A program made the position numbers and the translations under genes. Shown one piece after another: positions 1-12,244 of a stretch of 64,000 nucleotides of DNA (positions are counted from its first letter, which is position 1; every line of letters starts with the position of its first letter). The stretch is taken from NCBI GenBank assembly GCA_030737835.1, contig JAUJYN010000049.1:644725-708724 (forward strand), written 5' to 3'. The notes below the pieces were generated by a model, which saw only the letters and a program-made list of their open reading frames with translations, made no database searches and was not told the origin of the DNA. This DNA comes from Acorus gramineus (Eukaryota; Streptophyta; Magnoliopsida; Acorales; Acoraceae).

Positions 1-615
1 TTTTCTTAATTTTTCTAATTTTTCCCCTTTTTATTTTCCATCAAGAGAGTCTCGGTGACTTCCTCTCACCATATATAATCACCCACGCCACCGATTCACC
101 TAACAATCAAATGAAATTTATAAATCCGCTAAAATTACCAAAGTACCCTTCCTTAATAACCTGCGCAGCCTCGACTCAAACCGCTATATCTTGTTGTAGG
201 AGAGTCCACTTCAAATGATTCAACTTCTGTTGGAAAGGTAACGAAAATATCTATAACTTCCATGTCTAGGCCAAGATCAAAAGAAGCCTCCAACTATATT
301 AAAAATAACGACGAACAGAAGACCTCGCAATTTCTTCTTCTAAGGGTAGAAATGGTAAAACAGCCATAACTTTTCTAATACAGCTCCAAATGACACCAAA
401 CTAATTTTATATGAGAGATAACTCAAAAATGAAGACTTCATATGTTTAGCGCAAAACCCAATTATGCCTTGAATGTGCTTTCTGAAAATGTAACCAAATG
501 CAAGGCTTCAAGAATAATAAGGACCAACAGCTTAATAACATAAAATTATCCTATTTTGCAATCCAAACACGTAAATATTAGCATAAGTCGGCATAAGAGG
601 ATCCGGGCTATTACA
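1..615 (-). mobile_element. Partial 3' LTR of Tekay-like Ty3/gypsy element
   Basis: This segment aligns with 7126-7745 almost base for base and ends at the same point (plus strand ...GGGCTATTACA, so the LTR begins TGTAATAGCC on the minus strand). It is the 3' LTR of the minus-strand element occupying 1-7745; the remaining roughly 1.8 kb of this LTR lies left of the window. By eye the two copies differ at about a dozen places plus a few short indels, so the insertion is young. Several differences are C/T changes at CpG. Confidence 0.93.
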
Positions 616-636
616 TCCTACCCCCCTTAAATAGGA
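616..636 (-). other. Polypurine tract of the Tekay-like element
   Basis: Immediately inside the 3' LTR the minus strand reads AAGGGGGGTAGGA and then the LTR start TGTAATAG. This is the expected site and composition of the plus-strand primer for reverse transcription. Confidence 0.8.
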
Positions 637-665
637 TTTGGTCCTCCAAATCCGCAAAGCATACC

Positions 666-2885
666 TCAGGATGAAAATAGATGAGGATAACGCTCCCTCA
701 TCTCCGCCTCACGCTCCCACGTCGCATCCTCGGAGGTCTGATGTTGCCATAGGACCTTAACCAATGGAATGGTCTTAGTCCTCAACTGCTTCTCTTGACG
801 TGCTACAATGCGGATGGGTCGCACCTCGAACGTCAAATCATCACGAACCTCTAAAGGTCGATAATCGATGATGTGCGACGGATCCGGATGATACTTCCTC
901 AACATGGACACATGAAACACGTTATGAACACCTTCCAATTGCGGCGGCAAAGCAAGCCGATATGCCAACGTACCAATTCTCTCTAGGATCTCAAATGGAC
1001 CAGTATATCTAGGGCTCAATTTGCCCTTCTTCCCAAACCTCATCACCCCTTTCGTCGGTGATATCTTCAGAAAAACGTGGTCCCCAACTTGAAACTCCAA
1101 ATCTCTCCTCCGGTTATCGGCATAGCTTTTCTGTCGACTCTGAGCTGTTTTAAGCCGATCTCTGACGACACGAATTGCGTCGGTCGATCGCTGCACGATC
1201 TCCGGTCCAAGCATCTGTCGATCTCCAACCTCCTCCCAACAAATAGGAGTCCTACACCTTCTACCATATAATACCTCAAACGGTGCCATCCCGATGCTGC
1301 TATGGTAGCTATTATTGTAGGCAAACTCCATCAATGCTAGGTTCTTCTCCCATCCGTTCTCGAATTCAAGAACTGATGCTCTCAACATGTCCTCGAGAGT
1401 CTGGATGGTCCTTTCAGATTGACCATCAGTCTGGGGGTGAAATGCTGTGCTAAACTGCAATCTGGTCCCCAAAGCCTGTTGTAGACCTTTCCAAAAATGA
1501 GATGTAAACCTCGGATCACGGTCCGATATGATACTGACAGGCACCCCATGATATCGAACAACTCCATCAATATACTTAGCCGCCAGACTTTCCATCGACT
1601 GCGTAGCTCGAATGGCAAGAAAGTGGGCTGATTTCGTCAGCCTATCCACGATAACCCAAATGGTATCACACCCCTTCTGGGATCGAGGTAACCCACATAC
1701 GAAATCCATAGTGACATGCTCCCACTTCCATTCCGGCACCTCCAATGGCTGCAACAAGCCTCCCGGTCTCTGGTGCTCTGCCTTGACCCTCTGACAGGTC
1801 AGACATCTCCCAACAAACTCCGCAATATCCTTCTTCATACCTCGCCACCAGTACATTCCTCGCAGATTCTGGTACATCTTTGTGCTACCAGGGTGCATAG
1901 TGTATGCAGAATGGTGTGCCTCCTGTAGAATCTCTCGTCGGATCTCATCATCTGATGGAACCCAAATCCGTCCTCGAAAGTAGAGTAATCCATCTGTCCT
2001 CATCTTCCATTCTGAAACCACTGTCTCAGACTCAGCTACTCGGCGGTACTCCTCAAACTCGACATCTCTCCTCTGAGCTTCTCCAATCTGGGTTAACAAG
2101 ATCGGTTGTACCCTCATCTGGGCAATCAAAACTCCTGGCATTCCCATCTGCAATGTCACATCAGAGTCTCGAATTTCCTCGAGCAAACACCACTCACTAA
2201 CCATCAGATGCGCTACACTTACTGCTGACTTTCTACTCAGGGCATCAGCAACGACGTTCGCCTTCCCTGGATGGTATTGAATGGTGCAATCATAATCCTT
2301 CAAAAGCTCGAGCCATCGCCTCTGATGGAAGTTCAGCTCCTTCTGTGAAAATAAATATCTCAAGCTCTTGTGATCTGTGAATACCTCAAACGTCTCACCA
2401 TAAAGATAATGCCTCCAAATCTTCAATGCAAACACCACAGCTGCTAACTCCAGATCATGGGTAGGATAGTTTTGCTCATGTGGCTTCAATTGTCTCGATG
2501 CATAAGCTACTACCTTACCATGTTGCATTAAAACACAACCCAGCCCTCTCTGTGAGGCATCACTATAGACCACAAAGCCTCCTATACCACTAGGAATAGT
2601 AAGGATAGGAGCTAAAGTTGAACGCCTTTTCAACTCCTTAAAACTGGCTTCACACTGATCTGTCCACTCACATCTGGCATTCTTCTGTGTCAGACGAGTC
2701 AGTGGAACTGCAATCTTCGAGAAATCCTGGATAAATCTGCGATAGTAGCCAGCCAAACCAAGAAAACTACGAATCTCAGTTGCATTGGTGGGGCGCTTCC
2801 AGCTCATCACTGCCTCCACCTTGTTAGGGTCCACCTCGACTCCCTTCTTCGAGATCACATGCCCTAAGAATGCCACCTTCTCCAA
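666..2885 (-). CDS. Ty3/gypsy pol: RNase H, integrase, C-terminal chromodomain-like region
   Basis: A 739-residue open frame covers the end of the RT/connection region, RNase H (about residues 105-220, with SDAS, TDHKSL and the closing ADALSRK), and integrase. Integrase shows an HHCC zinc motif (about 324-364), the DDE triad at D394 (VTMDF), D455 (ISDRDPRF) and E491 (DGQSERT), and a GPY/F-type region near 629 (YTGPFEIL). The tail, about 684-739, with LVKVLWQ and ATWE is chromodomain-like, as in chromoviruses, where such tails steer integration to heterochromatin. This frame is undamaged, but it is out of frame with the RT upstream (break near 2960), so a normal Pol polyprotein cannot be made. 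The apparent start Met is only an internal residue. Confidence 0.93.
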   Translation of the reverse strand: MEKVAFLGHVISKKGVEVDPNKVEAVMSWKRPTNATEIRSFLGLAGYYRRFIQDFSKIAVPLTRLTQKNARCEWTDQCEASFKELKRRSTLAPILTIPSGIGGFVVYSDASQRGLGCVLMQHGKVVAYASRQLKPHEQNYPTHDLELAAVVFALKIWRHYLYGETFEVFTDHKSLRYLFSQKELNFHQRRWLELLKDYDCTIQYHPGKANVVADALSRKSAVSVAHLMVSEWCLLEEIRDSDVTLQMGMPGVLIAQMRVQPILLTQIGEAQRRDVEFEEYRRVAESETVVSEWKMRTDGLLYFRGRIWVPSDDEIRREILQEAHHSAYTMHPGSTKMYQNLRGMYWWRGMKKDIAEFVGRCLTCQRVKAEHQRPGGLLQPLEVPEWKWEHVTMDFVCGLPRSQKGCDTIWVIVDRLTKSAHFLAIRATQSMESLAAKYIDGVVRYHGVPVSIISDRDPRFTSHFWKGLQQALGTRLQFSTAFHPQTDGQSERTIQTLEDMLRASVLEFENGWEKNLALMEFAYNNSYHSSIGMAPFEVLYGRRCRTPICWEEVGDRQMLGPEIVQRSTDAIRVVRDRLKTAQSRQKSYADNRRRDLEFQVGDHVFLKISPTKGVMRFGKKGKLSPRYTGPFEILERIGTLAYRLALPPQLEGVHNVFHVSMLRKYHPDPSHIIDYRPLEVRDDLTFEVRPIRIVARQEKQLRTKTIPLVKVLWQHQTSEDATWEREAEMRERYPHLFSS

Positions 2886-2950
2886 CCAGAATTCGCACTT
2901 GCTGAATTTAGCGTACAGCTTGTGTGCTTGAAGGACACCAAGTACAATCC

Positions 2951-3407
2951 TCAGATGCTTGCATGCTCCTCCCTGTTTGGAGAGTATATCAAGATGTCGT
3001 CGATGAACACCACCACAAATTGGTCTAGATATGGTTGAAATATCTTGTTCATCAACGCCATGAATACTGCAGGAGCATTCGTCAGCCCAAAAGGCATGAC
3101 GACAAACTCATAATGGCCGTATCTTGTCCGAAATGCTGTCTTTGGAATGTCCTTTTTTATTGGTAATTGATGATAGCCCGATCTCAAATCAACCTCTGGA
3201 TCGAACATCAATCCTTGGTAATGGGTACTTGTTCTTCACAGTCTTCTGATTAAGAAGGCGATAGTCAATGCACAGCCTCATTGATCCGTCCTTCTTCTTT
3301 ACGAACAGAACTGGTGCACCCCAAGGAGAAACACTAGGCCTGATGAAGCCCTTCTCTAACAAATCCTCGAGTTGTGTCTTCAACTCCCTCAACTCTGCTG
3401 GTGCCAT
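2951..3407 (-). pseudogene. Ty3/gypsy reverse transcriptase, broken
   Basis: Two overlapping short frames encode RT. The first (3407-3189) has the thumb-up start KGFIRPS and [15 protein letters not shown]; the second (3211-2951) has [11 protein letters not shown] (motif A Asp present), [11 protein letters not shown] and the catalytic FIDDILIYS. Between them the frame shifts and roughly a dozen residues normally found between PLPRID and motif A are missing. A further one-base loss near 2960, just after NREEH, puts the RNase H/integrase frame out of phase. Another one-base shift near 3415 separates RT from gag-protease. Three breaks in 450 bp make this copy non-autonomous. Confidence 0.9.
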
Positions 3408-5125
3408 CCTGTATGGGCTTTGGAGATAGGAGAAGTCCCTGGGAGTAGCTCTATAGAGACCTCGACCTCTCGAGCTGGTGGTAGTCCAGGTAATTCTTCA
3501 GGGAAGACATCTGGAAACTCTTGAACCACAGGGACATCCTCCACTCGCCCAGGCAATACCGCGCAATCCACCACGTGTGCTAAGAAGCAAGCACAACCGT
3601 CCTGAATCAACTGTTGTGCCTGTAAACATGAGATGATCCGGACCTCTGTTGCGCCTCTCTCTCCATCAAACCGAAATTCTGGCTGATTAGGAAGCTTGAA
3701 TGTGACTATCTTGGAGAAACAATCCACATTCGCATGATAACTAGCTAACCAGTCCATCCCCAGAATGATATCAAAATCCACCATCTCAAACAATATCAGA
3801 TCGGCCCTCAACTCACGCCCAGCGACAAAAATGGGACATGATCGACATATGCGATCAGTGGTCACCACAGAGCCTGTCGGAAGCGATATCGCCAGTGGAC
3901 GAAGCAATGGAGTCGGCTCAACTCCCAAACAAGGTACAAAATGCAGTGCAACGAATGAATGAGAGGCTCCTGGATCAATCAAGATAGATGCGATCGACTG
4001 AGAGACTGAGATAGTACCTCTCACGACATCGTGAGCTGCTCGTGCGTCCTGCTCAGTCACGGCGTACACGATCCCCTGAGCTGGCTGCCTCTGTGACTCT
4101 GTAGCTCCTCTTGACCCTTGCCCCTGTGTTGCAGGATTCCTTGCTGTCTGACGACACTGGCGTGCTATGTGACCCTCACGACCACAGGTGAAACAGACCC
4201 GAGAAGGTCCAGTTTGCTTCTGTCGACAGTCACGAGCCTGGTGTCCCATCCGACCACATGTAAAGCATCCTCTAGGCTGATAGGTTCCCTGACCTGGCTC
4301 CCTTTGCTGTAGTGGTTGTTGTTGTTGTTGTTGCTGCGGTGGTCGCCGCTCTCGCTGTCGTCTATCATGACGGCCTCTCGGTGGGTTGTCTCGACGAATG
4401 GGCCCCCCAGTTCCTCCAACTTGACCTACTACAGACACAGTAAAACCGCCCAATGGTGCACGAGCACGCGCTATCTCCTTCAAGTTTTGCTCCAGTAACA
4501 AAGCTCGCTCTAATACAAGAGCATAGGTGGGGAGCTTCAATGCAGTCAATGCGATACGGATGTCAGGATGAAGTCCCCTCTCAAATCTCCTCGCCCTAGC
4601 CTCTTCATCCCGCAATACATGTGCCCCAAATCGTGATAGTCGAGTAAACTCTGCATCATACTCAGCCACTGATCGTTGTCCTTGTTGCAGATACAAAAAC
4701 TCCTGCTCCTTCTCCCTCTGAACTGCCTCTGGAAAATATTTCTCATTGAAGAGTTGTACAAACCTCTCCCAGGTGATCGAGGATGTCTGCGTACGCTCCA
4801 CCATACGCCACCACAACTCTGCATCACCAGCCAATCGGAATAGAGTCAAAGGAACCCTATCCTCCTCATGGCACTTGATCGCCCGAAACGTCTTCTCCAG
4901 TAAGAATAACCACTCCTCTGCAATCATCGGATCTGTTGTCCCATAGAATAGTGGTGGAGCCATCTTCATGAAAGTATCATACATCCCTTGATCCTTGGCT
5001 GTCACATTCATTTGCCTGAGCTCCAGGGTAGCATTAATATGTTCTCGCAATGTTCCAGTCATGTCCCCAATGGCCTGGATCACCCTATCAGCATCTGATG
5101 ATTCTGAGTGAGCCGCCTGATCCAT
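3389..5125 (-). CDS. Ty3/gypsy Gag-protease
   Basis: A 578-residue frame. The retrotransposon Gag domain covers about residues 60-185 ([33 protein letters not shown]). A basic, Gln-rich linker (250-280) precedes two CCHC zinc knuckles at 287-300 and 311-324 that bind genomic RNA. The aspartic protease starts near 380; its active site reads [10 protein letters not shown], a DPG variant, and the flap-side GMDWL is present. The tail continues toward RT ([14 protein letters not shown]) until a one-base frameshift near 3415. The first Met is about 150 bp downstream of the primer-binding site, as expected. This is the best preserved part of the element. Confidence 0.93.
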   Translation of the reverse strand: MDQAAHSESSDADRVIQAIGDMTGTLREHINATLELRQMNVTAKDQGMYDTFMKMAPPLFYGTTDPMIAEEWLFLLEKTFRAIKCHEEDRVPLTLFRLAGDAELWWRMVERTQTSSITWERFVQLFNEKYFPEAVQREKEQEFLYLQQGQRSVAEYDAEFTRLSRFGAHVLRDEEARARRFERGLHPDIRIALTALKLPTYALVLERALLLEQNLKEIARARAPLGGFTVSVVGQVGGTGGPIRRDNPPRGRHDRRQRERRPPQQQQQQQPLQQREPGQGTYQPRGCFTCGRMGHQARDCRQKQTGPSRVCFTCGREGHIARQCRQTARNPATQGQGSRGATESQRQPAQGIVYAVTEQDARAAHDVVRGTISVSQSIASILIDPGASHSFVALHFVPCLGVEPTPLLRPLAISLPTGSVVTTDRICRSCPIFVAGRELRADLILFEMVDFDIILGMDWLASYHANVDCFSKIVTFKLPNQPEFRFDGERGATEVRIISCLQAQQLIQDGCACFLAHVVDCAVLPGRVEDVPVVQEFPDVFPEELPGLPPAREVEVSIELLPGTSPISKAHTGWHQQS

Positions 5126-5272
5126 CGAAGCCTACAAAACACATCATATAAATTAAGACAATTCCTCTTATCCCAAAATGCTCTGTATATGATTCTAGAC
5201 ATCTAACCCTATGCTATTGCTCTGTTGAACTTCCGCTTAAATCCTCAATTGACTCAATGAGGCCTAACCTAG

Positions 5273-5284
5273 GCTCTGATACCA
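5273..5284 (-). other. Primer-binding site, initiator tRNA-Met type
   Basis: The minus strand reads TGGTATCAGAGC, the standard plant retrotransposon PBS complementary to the 3' end of initiator tRNA-Met. It lies two bases after the LTR terminal CA and fixes the inner edge of the 5' LTR. Confidence 0.93.
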
Positions 5285-5286
5285 AC

Positions 5287-5600
5287 TGTGACGGCCCGTG
5301 TCCCAAACCCTCGACACGTGCACGCCACGTGCCTCAAAACTCACCATTTCTTTTATATAAAAAAAAAAACATCGAAATAACCACCCTATATAAACTCATC
5401 TGGTAACAACCCTGGGATAACATATAATCATCAAGAAATATATAATCACCTATATAAACTCACCTAGGAAAGTTTAAGCAGTCAACAGAGCATCTAACAC
5501 ACCTCATATACAGTCATCCATATATATATAGCATTTTAATATAGACATGGTTCACTAAACCAGCCTCTACCAAAAATAATCATATACAGATCCAAAACAT

Positions 5601-5651
<51 letters not shown>

Positions 5652-7745
5652 ATCACCAACTGGACGTGACCCCCAAAAGAAGACAAAGTCAACGCCCAAG
5701 AACCCCCGCCTCTACTCTGCAAAAATAGGAAAATAGAATAGAATGAGCGAAAGATGCTCAGTAAGTAACCCAGACATTCCACGCATAATGAAAACAAGGA
5801 TGACATCAAAGTCAAGCTTCATCAACATCAGGTCAAAGCATAATAACACATGAAAGCACTCTATGATCATCAGTGGAGAACAATAACATCGTTGATATAT
5901 AAAAATAGGAATGAATAGCTCAAACGAACACATCACAAGTGATAGGACCAATAGATATCATCAAGAAGCAACACCACTGGACTGAAGGCACATACTCTGA
6001 AATCACCCATCAATCAAAGAAGATCAATTAACTCTTTGATGGCACTCGAGATGTCACAATTCTACAAGAATGATAAGAGAATCATAACTCTGGCTCCTGA
6101 ATGACTGAAGCTCTGGATAGACCATCTACATGACCCCATCTCGGCCCCTATGTCCGGGATGTCCACATCTATACCTCTCGCGTGTGGCCCTCGGAACGTC
6201 CACCGCGGAATCGCTACCTGGCCCTCGGAACGTCCAGGCACGGTAGGGTATTCTCAAGTCCCCCTCACTGGACCGTACGTACTCATGCACGCTGGGGAGG
6301 TAATCCTCAACCCTCACTATAAGGTCTATGGTCATCCAACTCCAAGAACACAAATTCAAGAGGTAATATACAAGCAATGAAACAAACACAGTACAAGGCT
6401 TCATGGTCGGACAACACGACCATGTAGATCATATATCAATGGCAAGACACTGGGATGGATACATTATGATCAAAGGAAGGCTCACAAATCAACTATAGAT
6501 TTAGTAACTCTCGAAAACTGTCTAGAATAATGATAAATGACAACGATTAGATAATGATGATGAATCACGAAGCAAACCTCAATAATGACACTTCAAAGAC
6601 TAATCTGAATTGGGATAACATAAACCACACTCTCGAATGATAATTGAATTATAGTGGATAAATATGAAGCAAGCCTCAATGAGAAACAATTCTAATTAAT
6701 AAAGGTGACATGAATAATTCTGGGTCTCAACAATATAGTATAGTAACCGATCGGGTCTCAACAATATCAGAGATGATAAGAAACAACAATGAAGTACGGA
6801 ATTGGAAATAACAAACACAAATATTGGGTCACTTATAACAATACCACGTGGAATGGAATGTAGGACAAACAAATATCGATCGGGTTACTTACCTCGCAAT
6901 TCACCACCTCAACTGGACTCACCCTATTCCAACTCTTAAAATCCACTGATAAAAATATAATCTCAATCAGATACTAACATATAATTCTAATAATAAAGAA
7001 ATTCTCAGTTTCCCCCAAATCAAATCTGATGTCCTGAATACAAACCCTAAGTTAACGCAATCAAAATAACGATGAAAAGAACAAGAATCCTTACCCAGTA
7101 TGGCACGAAAAATATTCCACGAAGCTTTTCCTAATTTTCCTAATTTTTCCCCTTTTTATTTTCCATTGGAAGAGAGTCTCGGGTGACTCTTCCTCTCACC
7201 ATATATAATCACCCACGCCACCGACTCACCTAACAATCAAATGAAATTTATAAATCCGCTAAAATTACCAAAGTACCCTTCCTTAATAACCTGCGCAGCC
7301 TCGACTCAAACCGCTATATCTTGTTGTAGGAGAGTCCACTTCAAATGATTCAACTTCTGTTGGAAAGGTAATGAAAATATCTATAACTTTCATGTCTAGG
7401 CCAAGATCAAAAGAAGCCTCCAACTATATTAAAAATAATGACGAACAGAAGACCTCGCAATTTCTTCTTCTAAGGGTAGAAATGGTAAAACAGCCATAAC
7501 TTTTCTAATACAGCTCCAAATGACACCAAACTAATTTTATATGAGAGATAACTCAAAAATGAAGACTTCATATGTTTAGCGCAAAATCTAATTATGCCTC
7601 GAAGGTGCTTTCTGAAAATGTAACCAAATGCAAGGCTTCAAGAATAATAAGGACCAACAGCTTAATAACATAAAATTATCCTATTTTGCAATCCAAACAC
7701 GTAAATATTAGCATAAGTCGGCATAAGAGGATCCGGGCTATTACA
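5287..7745 (-). mobile_element. 5' LTR of the Tekay-like element (2,459 bp)
   Basis: The LTR is bounded on the outside by TGTAATAGCC at 7745 (minus strand), shared with the 3' LTR at 615, and on the inside by ...GTCACA next to the PBS. Length of about 2.5 kb fits Tekay/Del chromoviruses. It contains a TA microsatellite at 5606-5648 and no coding sequence. The outer edge at 7745 is followed directly by copia reverse transcriptase sequence, so the insertion target was another retrotransposon. Confidence 0.9.
5606..5648. repeat. (TA)n microsatellite
   Basis: About 21 uninterrupted TA units inside the 5' LTR. The 3' LTR counterpart is outside the window, so length change after insertion cannot be tested here. 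Confidence 0.95.
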
Positions 7746-9195
7746 TACCTACTGGAAGAAAACCCATTGGCGTGTTGAAGATTAAAAGGAAAGCCAATGG
7801 ATCCGTTGACAAGCTCAAGGCAAGGCTCATGGATAAAGGATACAGTCAGGTGGAAGGTTTAGATTATCAAGAAATTTTTTCACCAGTTGCCTAATTCACA
7901 TCAATCCAAATGATCCTAGCCATAACTGCAAGCCTGGACTTGGAATTATATCATATAAGTGTGAAGATAGATTTTCTGAATGGAGATCTTGATGGAGAAA
8001 TTTATATGTTGTAGCCGTTTGAATATGAAATTAAGGGACATGAACATAAGGTGTGCAAGCTCAAGAAATTTATATATGGACTGAAACAGTCTTTGAGGCA
8101 GTGGTACTTTAAATTTCATAATGCTATTAAATCTTTTGGCTTCACTATGATTGAAGAAGACCATTGCATATGTATGGAGTGGCTGGACAAGAGTTTTTTA
8201 ATTTTCTACTTGTATATCAATGATATTCTTCTAGCTACGAATAACATGGAGTTGTTAAATATCAATCGACAATTGCTTTCTCTCAACTTCAATATGAAGG
8301 ACAAGGAGGACAAGGGAGAACCTAGTTATGTACTCGGCATCAAGATTCAGAGAGATCGAGCTAAGAGAAAGATTGGCTTATCTCAATCACCATATATTGA
8401 GAAGATATTAGAGAGGTTTGGCATGAAAGACTGTAAAACCGTTGATACTCCTGTTGACAAGAATAAGAAATTGAGCCTCAGAATGTGCCCACAAACTGAT
8501 GACGAAAAAGAAAAGATAAAGAGAGTTTCTTACTCCACTACAGTTGAAAGTCTGATGTATGCTAATATTTGTACATGTCCAGATATTTTCTTTGCTATGG
8601 GTCTGGTCAGCAAATATCAGAGTAACCCTGGTCAAGGTCATTGGCAAGCCGTGAAGCGAATACTTCGGTATTTGAAAGGCACAAAAAACCTAATTCTTTG
8701 CTATCAGGGATGTGGTGAACTTAAAGTTCAAGGCTATTGTGATGCTAATCATGCAGGTGATCTAGATTCTCACAAGTCCACCTCTGATTTTGTATTTTTA
8801 TTAGCTGATGGAGCTTTCTCTTGGGCTAGCAGGAAGTAGAAGTCTACAACCTACTCTAGCATGGAATCTGAGTATGTGGCCTGTAGTCATGCTGCTAGAG
8901 AAGCTGTATGGATCCAGCGATTTTTGCGAGATATGTGGATAATTAAAAGTGTAGAAGAGCCAGTATTGATACATTGTGATAATAATTTCGCTATTGCACT
9001 CACTAAAAACCCTCATTTCATGAGAGATCTAAGCATATCGAGTCCATGTATCATATTGTGAAAGATAAAGTTGTTGAGAACAAGATGGTTGTGTCCTATC
9101 TTCCCTCCAGAGACATGGTTGCAAACCCACTGACTAAAAGCAGTGCCTCGAGATGTTTTTGTGAGCCATGTGAGAGGCATAGGACTACAATTCTG
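7746..9195 (+). pseudogene. Ty1/copia pol (RT-RNase H), interrupted by the gypsy insertion
   Basis: Translation immediately after the gypsy LTR gives copia RT: KARLMDKGYSQVEGLDYQEIF, VKIDFLNGDLDGEIYM, KLKKFIYGLKQ. The longest open piece is 8051-8839 (262 residues), which includes SPYIEKILERFGM and RNase H (YCDANHAGD, KSTSDFVF). Stops occur near 7891, 8011 and 8837; after the third the frame continues with SSMESEYVA, HCDNN and, after a shift near 9035, KDKVVENKM and the closing ANPLTK. The catalytic YVDD box reads YIND, so a catalytic Asp has become Asn. The 5' half of this element must lie left of the window, beyond the gypsy insertion. Confidence 0.9.
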
Positions 9196-10346
9196 GTAGT
9201 TGTAGTCTTTGTATTATGTGGGATGGTATTTTTTGTGAACATGTAATTACTGCTTATGTATGAATGAATGAGATATTTTGCACATTTCCATATATATCTA
9301 TTGTTGACATGCATGCATCATGATAATGTGACTGATTTAACTATAAATTTGTGAAATTTAAGTAATTACCATTAACTGTCGGCAGACCGTGTCCGCCTAG
9401 TCGCATGGGCAGGGCAACCTTCTGTACTGGAATGTGGGGGATCGATGAGACATACACGAGTAGGTATTGATGTCGCCTTGGTTATGTAAATAATCAAGAT
9501 GAGATTTCTCCGAGATCATAAATAATAAGGCCTGAAAATCAAGCTTGATTAGGTAACTGGGAGGACCACATTAGTCAACTGAGACTATTAAGGGATCTAT
9601 GTGATATAGAATCTGATAATATTTTATTTATCCCGTATCACGGCGTGCAAGAGAAGTTGTACATGTTGTAGACCACTTACCTACTGCGATAGTGTCCTAT
9701 TTCTATCATTGTGCGAGCAGAGCCAGTCCCGTAGGTGACTCTAGTGCCCTTATGTACCCTTCACAGTACTGTTAAGAAGCTGACGTCTGTGACACTACTT
9801 TATTGTGCAATGTTAAAGCCATAAGATAATATGGCTGGGTCACATGCACTGCTAGAAAAGCGGCCGAGTCGAAGATGATGAGCATATGTGCGAAGGGAAG
9901 ACCCCTTTATGACTACACCTTGACGCTGAGGTCAATTTTGTATGCACTTAGATTACTTATCCTTCCCGGGTATCACGTTTTCATTGAGATTTTAACTACT
10001 ATAATGTATATTATTATTTTCTTATTAAACATGGTTGATAATTGATAAGTTTGTGAAATGTTTTTATGATAAGTGAAGAAGTGCATACATGAGTTGAGTG
10101 AGATTGTAGTGCTCTAATTGGATTAGAGCAGTCTTACTCTCGTGTGCGTCATGCGGGTCTAGGGAAGGTTAATTGAGGATGGAAAGTTATGCGCTGGTCA
10201 GATGGAGACTTGGTGGGTTACCTGCCTTTAGGATACATGTGAATTCTCATTGGTCTCACCCCTCACATCTGTTGTTGTATGTATTTATTACTTAATATGG
10301 AGATGGAAAAGACATCCCATATACCAGTGAAGTCTGAGTAGAAGAT
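9196..10346 (+). mobile_element. Copia non-coding region between pol and 3' LTR
   Basis: About 1.1 kb without a reading frame lies between the end of RNase H and the putative 3' LTR. It is less AT-rich than the flanks. I see no second gene such as an envelope-like ORF. Assigning it to the element rests on position only. Confidence 0.55.
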
Positions 10347-10873
10347 TGTTAGAAAATTGAATCCAACCTTTCCTGGTATTATTGTTTCCACAGGTGTATC
10401 TTTGGCATTTACCCATAATGGATAAGCACAACCTTCACCGCCTCATGTATGCTTGAATAGGAAGTATATCCAGCCACTATTTCAGCCAATTAAATCTTCT
10501 AACCGACCTTGATATATCATTTGTTTAATTGAAATCAAACCGACATTGTGTACTATATATGCATGCACGGCCCTTGTAATGAATAATCTTTTTTTGCCTC
10601 AACAGAAGTGTGTGCATGTGAGTAAGAGAGGATTTCCCACTCCATTAAAACCCATCTTCATTTTAAGTAGTATGTGAAAGGGTTTTTCATCTTTAGCCTT
10701 AGATCTTGAGGGGTGGATTTTATAGTTGTTAGTTTTTCGTTTAGTGGAAATTAATTAAGTAGGATATTCATTTTTATCCACCTTATTGAGTGGTCAATTT
10801 GAACGTGAATCCAACTTCGGTTTGTGATCGACGTTTCCGTCGCGGTACATGTTTCTATTGCTTATTTCCAACA
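10347..10873 (+). mobile_element. Putative 3' LTR of the copia element
   Basis: A purine-rich stretch (CTGAGTAGAAGAT) is followed by TGTTAGAAAATTG, a typical copia PPT/LTR junction. A TATA-like CTATATATGC is near 10553. The end at ...TTATTTCCAACA (10873) is chosen because copia LTRs commonly end this way; an earlier end near 10605 (...CTCAACA) is possible. The partner LTR is outside the window, so the boundary cannot be confirmed. Confidence 0.55.
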
Positions 10874-11139
10874 GAACCACCACCCATTGAACTACCATGG
10901 AACATCCAAGTCCACACGGGCTGTTTTTCAAACCCTTGCACTCATCAAGGCTCGAACTCTACCCTTTTCGGAAGAAAGGGGTGTCCACTACCGCTACTAC
11001 CGCTAGGCCTGTTAACGGGTCGGGTTCGGGCTGGATCAAGGTCGACTCGGACCCGACCCGCCAGTTGGTCCGCCAGACCCAGGTCCTATTCAGTACCTGG
11101 TCCCTTGAACATATCACAAAAACAGTAAATTAACATCCT

Positions 11140-11410
11140 CTTTTTCTACAAGTAGTCATGCTTGCTTTGATCATATCAGCATCTATCATAATCCACTGAA
11201 GCATAGGTTCTCGGCATGGGTCCTGAAGATCGCGTAGTGGGGGCCCTGACTTGTTTGGTGTATGCGTTTGTGTTGGGGTGGACATGAATCACGTTGACAG
11301 TGGTTGGGCTAAGAACGCTTTCTTGGCGTGGATGGGATTGATGTGTGTCATGTTCGTGTACCATTTTGTGGCATTGGTTGTTGTTCTCTTGTTGTGGATG
11401 GATTCCATTT
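11140..11410 (+). pseudogene. Ankyrin/PGG membrane-protein relic P1 (last exon)
   Basis: The DNA matches the last exon of the better preserved copy P4 (32880-33260): CATGCTTGCTTTGATCATAT, then sequence equivalent to KHRFPAWVLKIAL, TCLVYAFVLG, AKNAFLAWMGLMCVMF. It would encode the second half of a PGG domain, a membrane-anchoring region with several hydrophobic helices found in plant ankyrin proteins of the ACD6/ITN1 type. Compared with P4 it lacks about 25 bp after the ATCATATCAGC start, has a stop in place of Trp in KIALWG, and has further frameshifts. The upstream half is missing: 10874-11130 is unrelated, partly CGGGTCGGGTTCGGG-type repeat. Confidence 0.8.
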
Positions 11411-11770
11411 AGGAGGGGATGAGATCATTGTGTTAATTTGTTGTAAAGATATTAATGTTCTAAAGCAAACATTGCAGACTACCAAGTGGGGGCAAAACAC
11501 AATTAATACACTAGTGATAATTTTTGTAAAATGTATTTTAAGTGATGATGCATGTCTATGGTGAAGTGGTGGCATCTGATGTTTGTCATAACAAATCCTT
11601 GTGTAAAGCTGCTCGGATGGCCTATGGTCGAGTGAAAGGACATCGCATGCTCTTATGGCCCTGTGCTGGTTTTTATACATGTAGGCATTGGCAACGAGGT
11701 GGCCCATGGACCAAGCCCGAGCCAGACCCAGTCCCGCAGGATTTTCTGGCAAAATGCCATTCTCATTAAA
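11411..11770 (+). repeat. 3' flank duplicated between P1 and P4
   Basis: The sequence after the P1 exon (TTTAGGAGGGGATGAGATCA...) aligns with 33255-33605 over about 350 bp, including AAGTGGGGGC, TGATGTTTGTCATAAC and the GC-rich end with GGACCAAGCC. The duplication that made P1 and P4 therefore covered the 3' untranslated/intergenic DNA as well as the exon. No reading frame. Confidence 0.8.
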
Positions 11771-11940
11771 AAATGAATGCAATTCATCCGAATGCATTCT
11801 CAAAAATGAATGCTAATTATAACTTTATGCATTCTCCAATGGAATTAATGATATTGTTTCAAAGAGGGGAGCAAAACATAGCCAAATAAAACATCTTAAT
11901 TTATGAAGTTCATCCCATCCTCACTCCCATGCCCACATAA

Positions 11941-12150
11941 TTTTTTTTTTTTATTATTGGTAATCAAATTTGTATTGCTATACGAAGAAAAACTTTACCA
12001 GAAGGTTCATGAATTTTACAGACTGGAAAGCTAAGAGTGGGTCATTGATACAAAAGAGGGAAGACCGAATGGGTCGAACCACATCCCTTTGGATTATAAG
12101 TTCCTCTCTAAGCATCCAGTATATAAGAATATGCTAAAAATGTTGGAAAA
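11941..12150 (-). mobile_element. 5'-truncated LINE, 3' end only
   Basis: A T-run (11941-11953) is followed by ATTATTGGTAATCAAATTTGTATTGCTATA, which closely matches the 3' terminus of the minus-strand LINE at 45121 (ATTATTGGTAATTGAGAACT, TTTGTATTGCTATA). It is read as the poly(A) tail and 3' UTR of a very short L1-type insertion. The 5' boundary is approximate and no coding sequence remains. Confidence 0.65.
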
Positions 12151-12244
12151 TCTATTTCAAATCAGATTAAATTAGCATGCAATAGACCTAAGACAAAACA
12201 AGAAAAAATGAGTTTCAGAGATGGCTTGGATGGAGGCACGTGGT

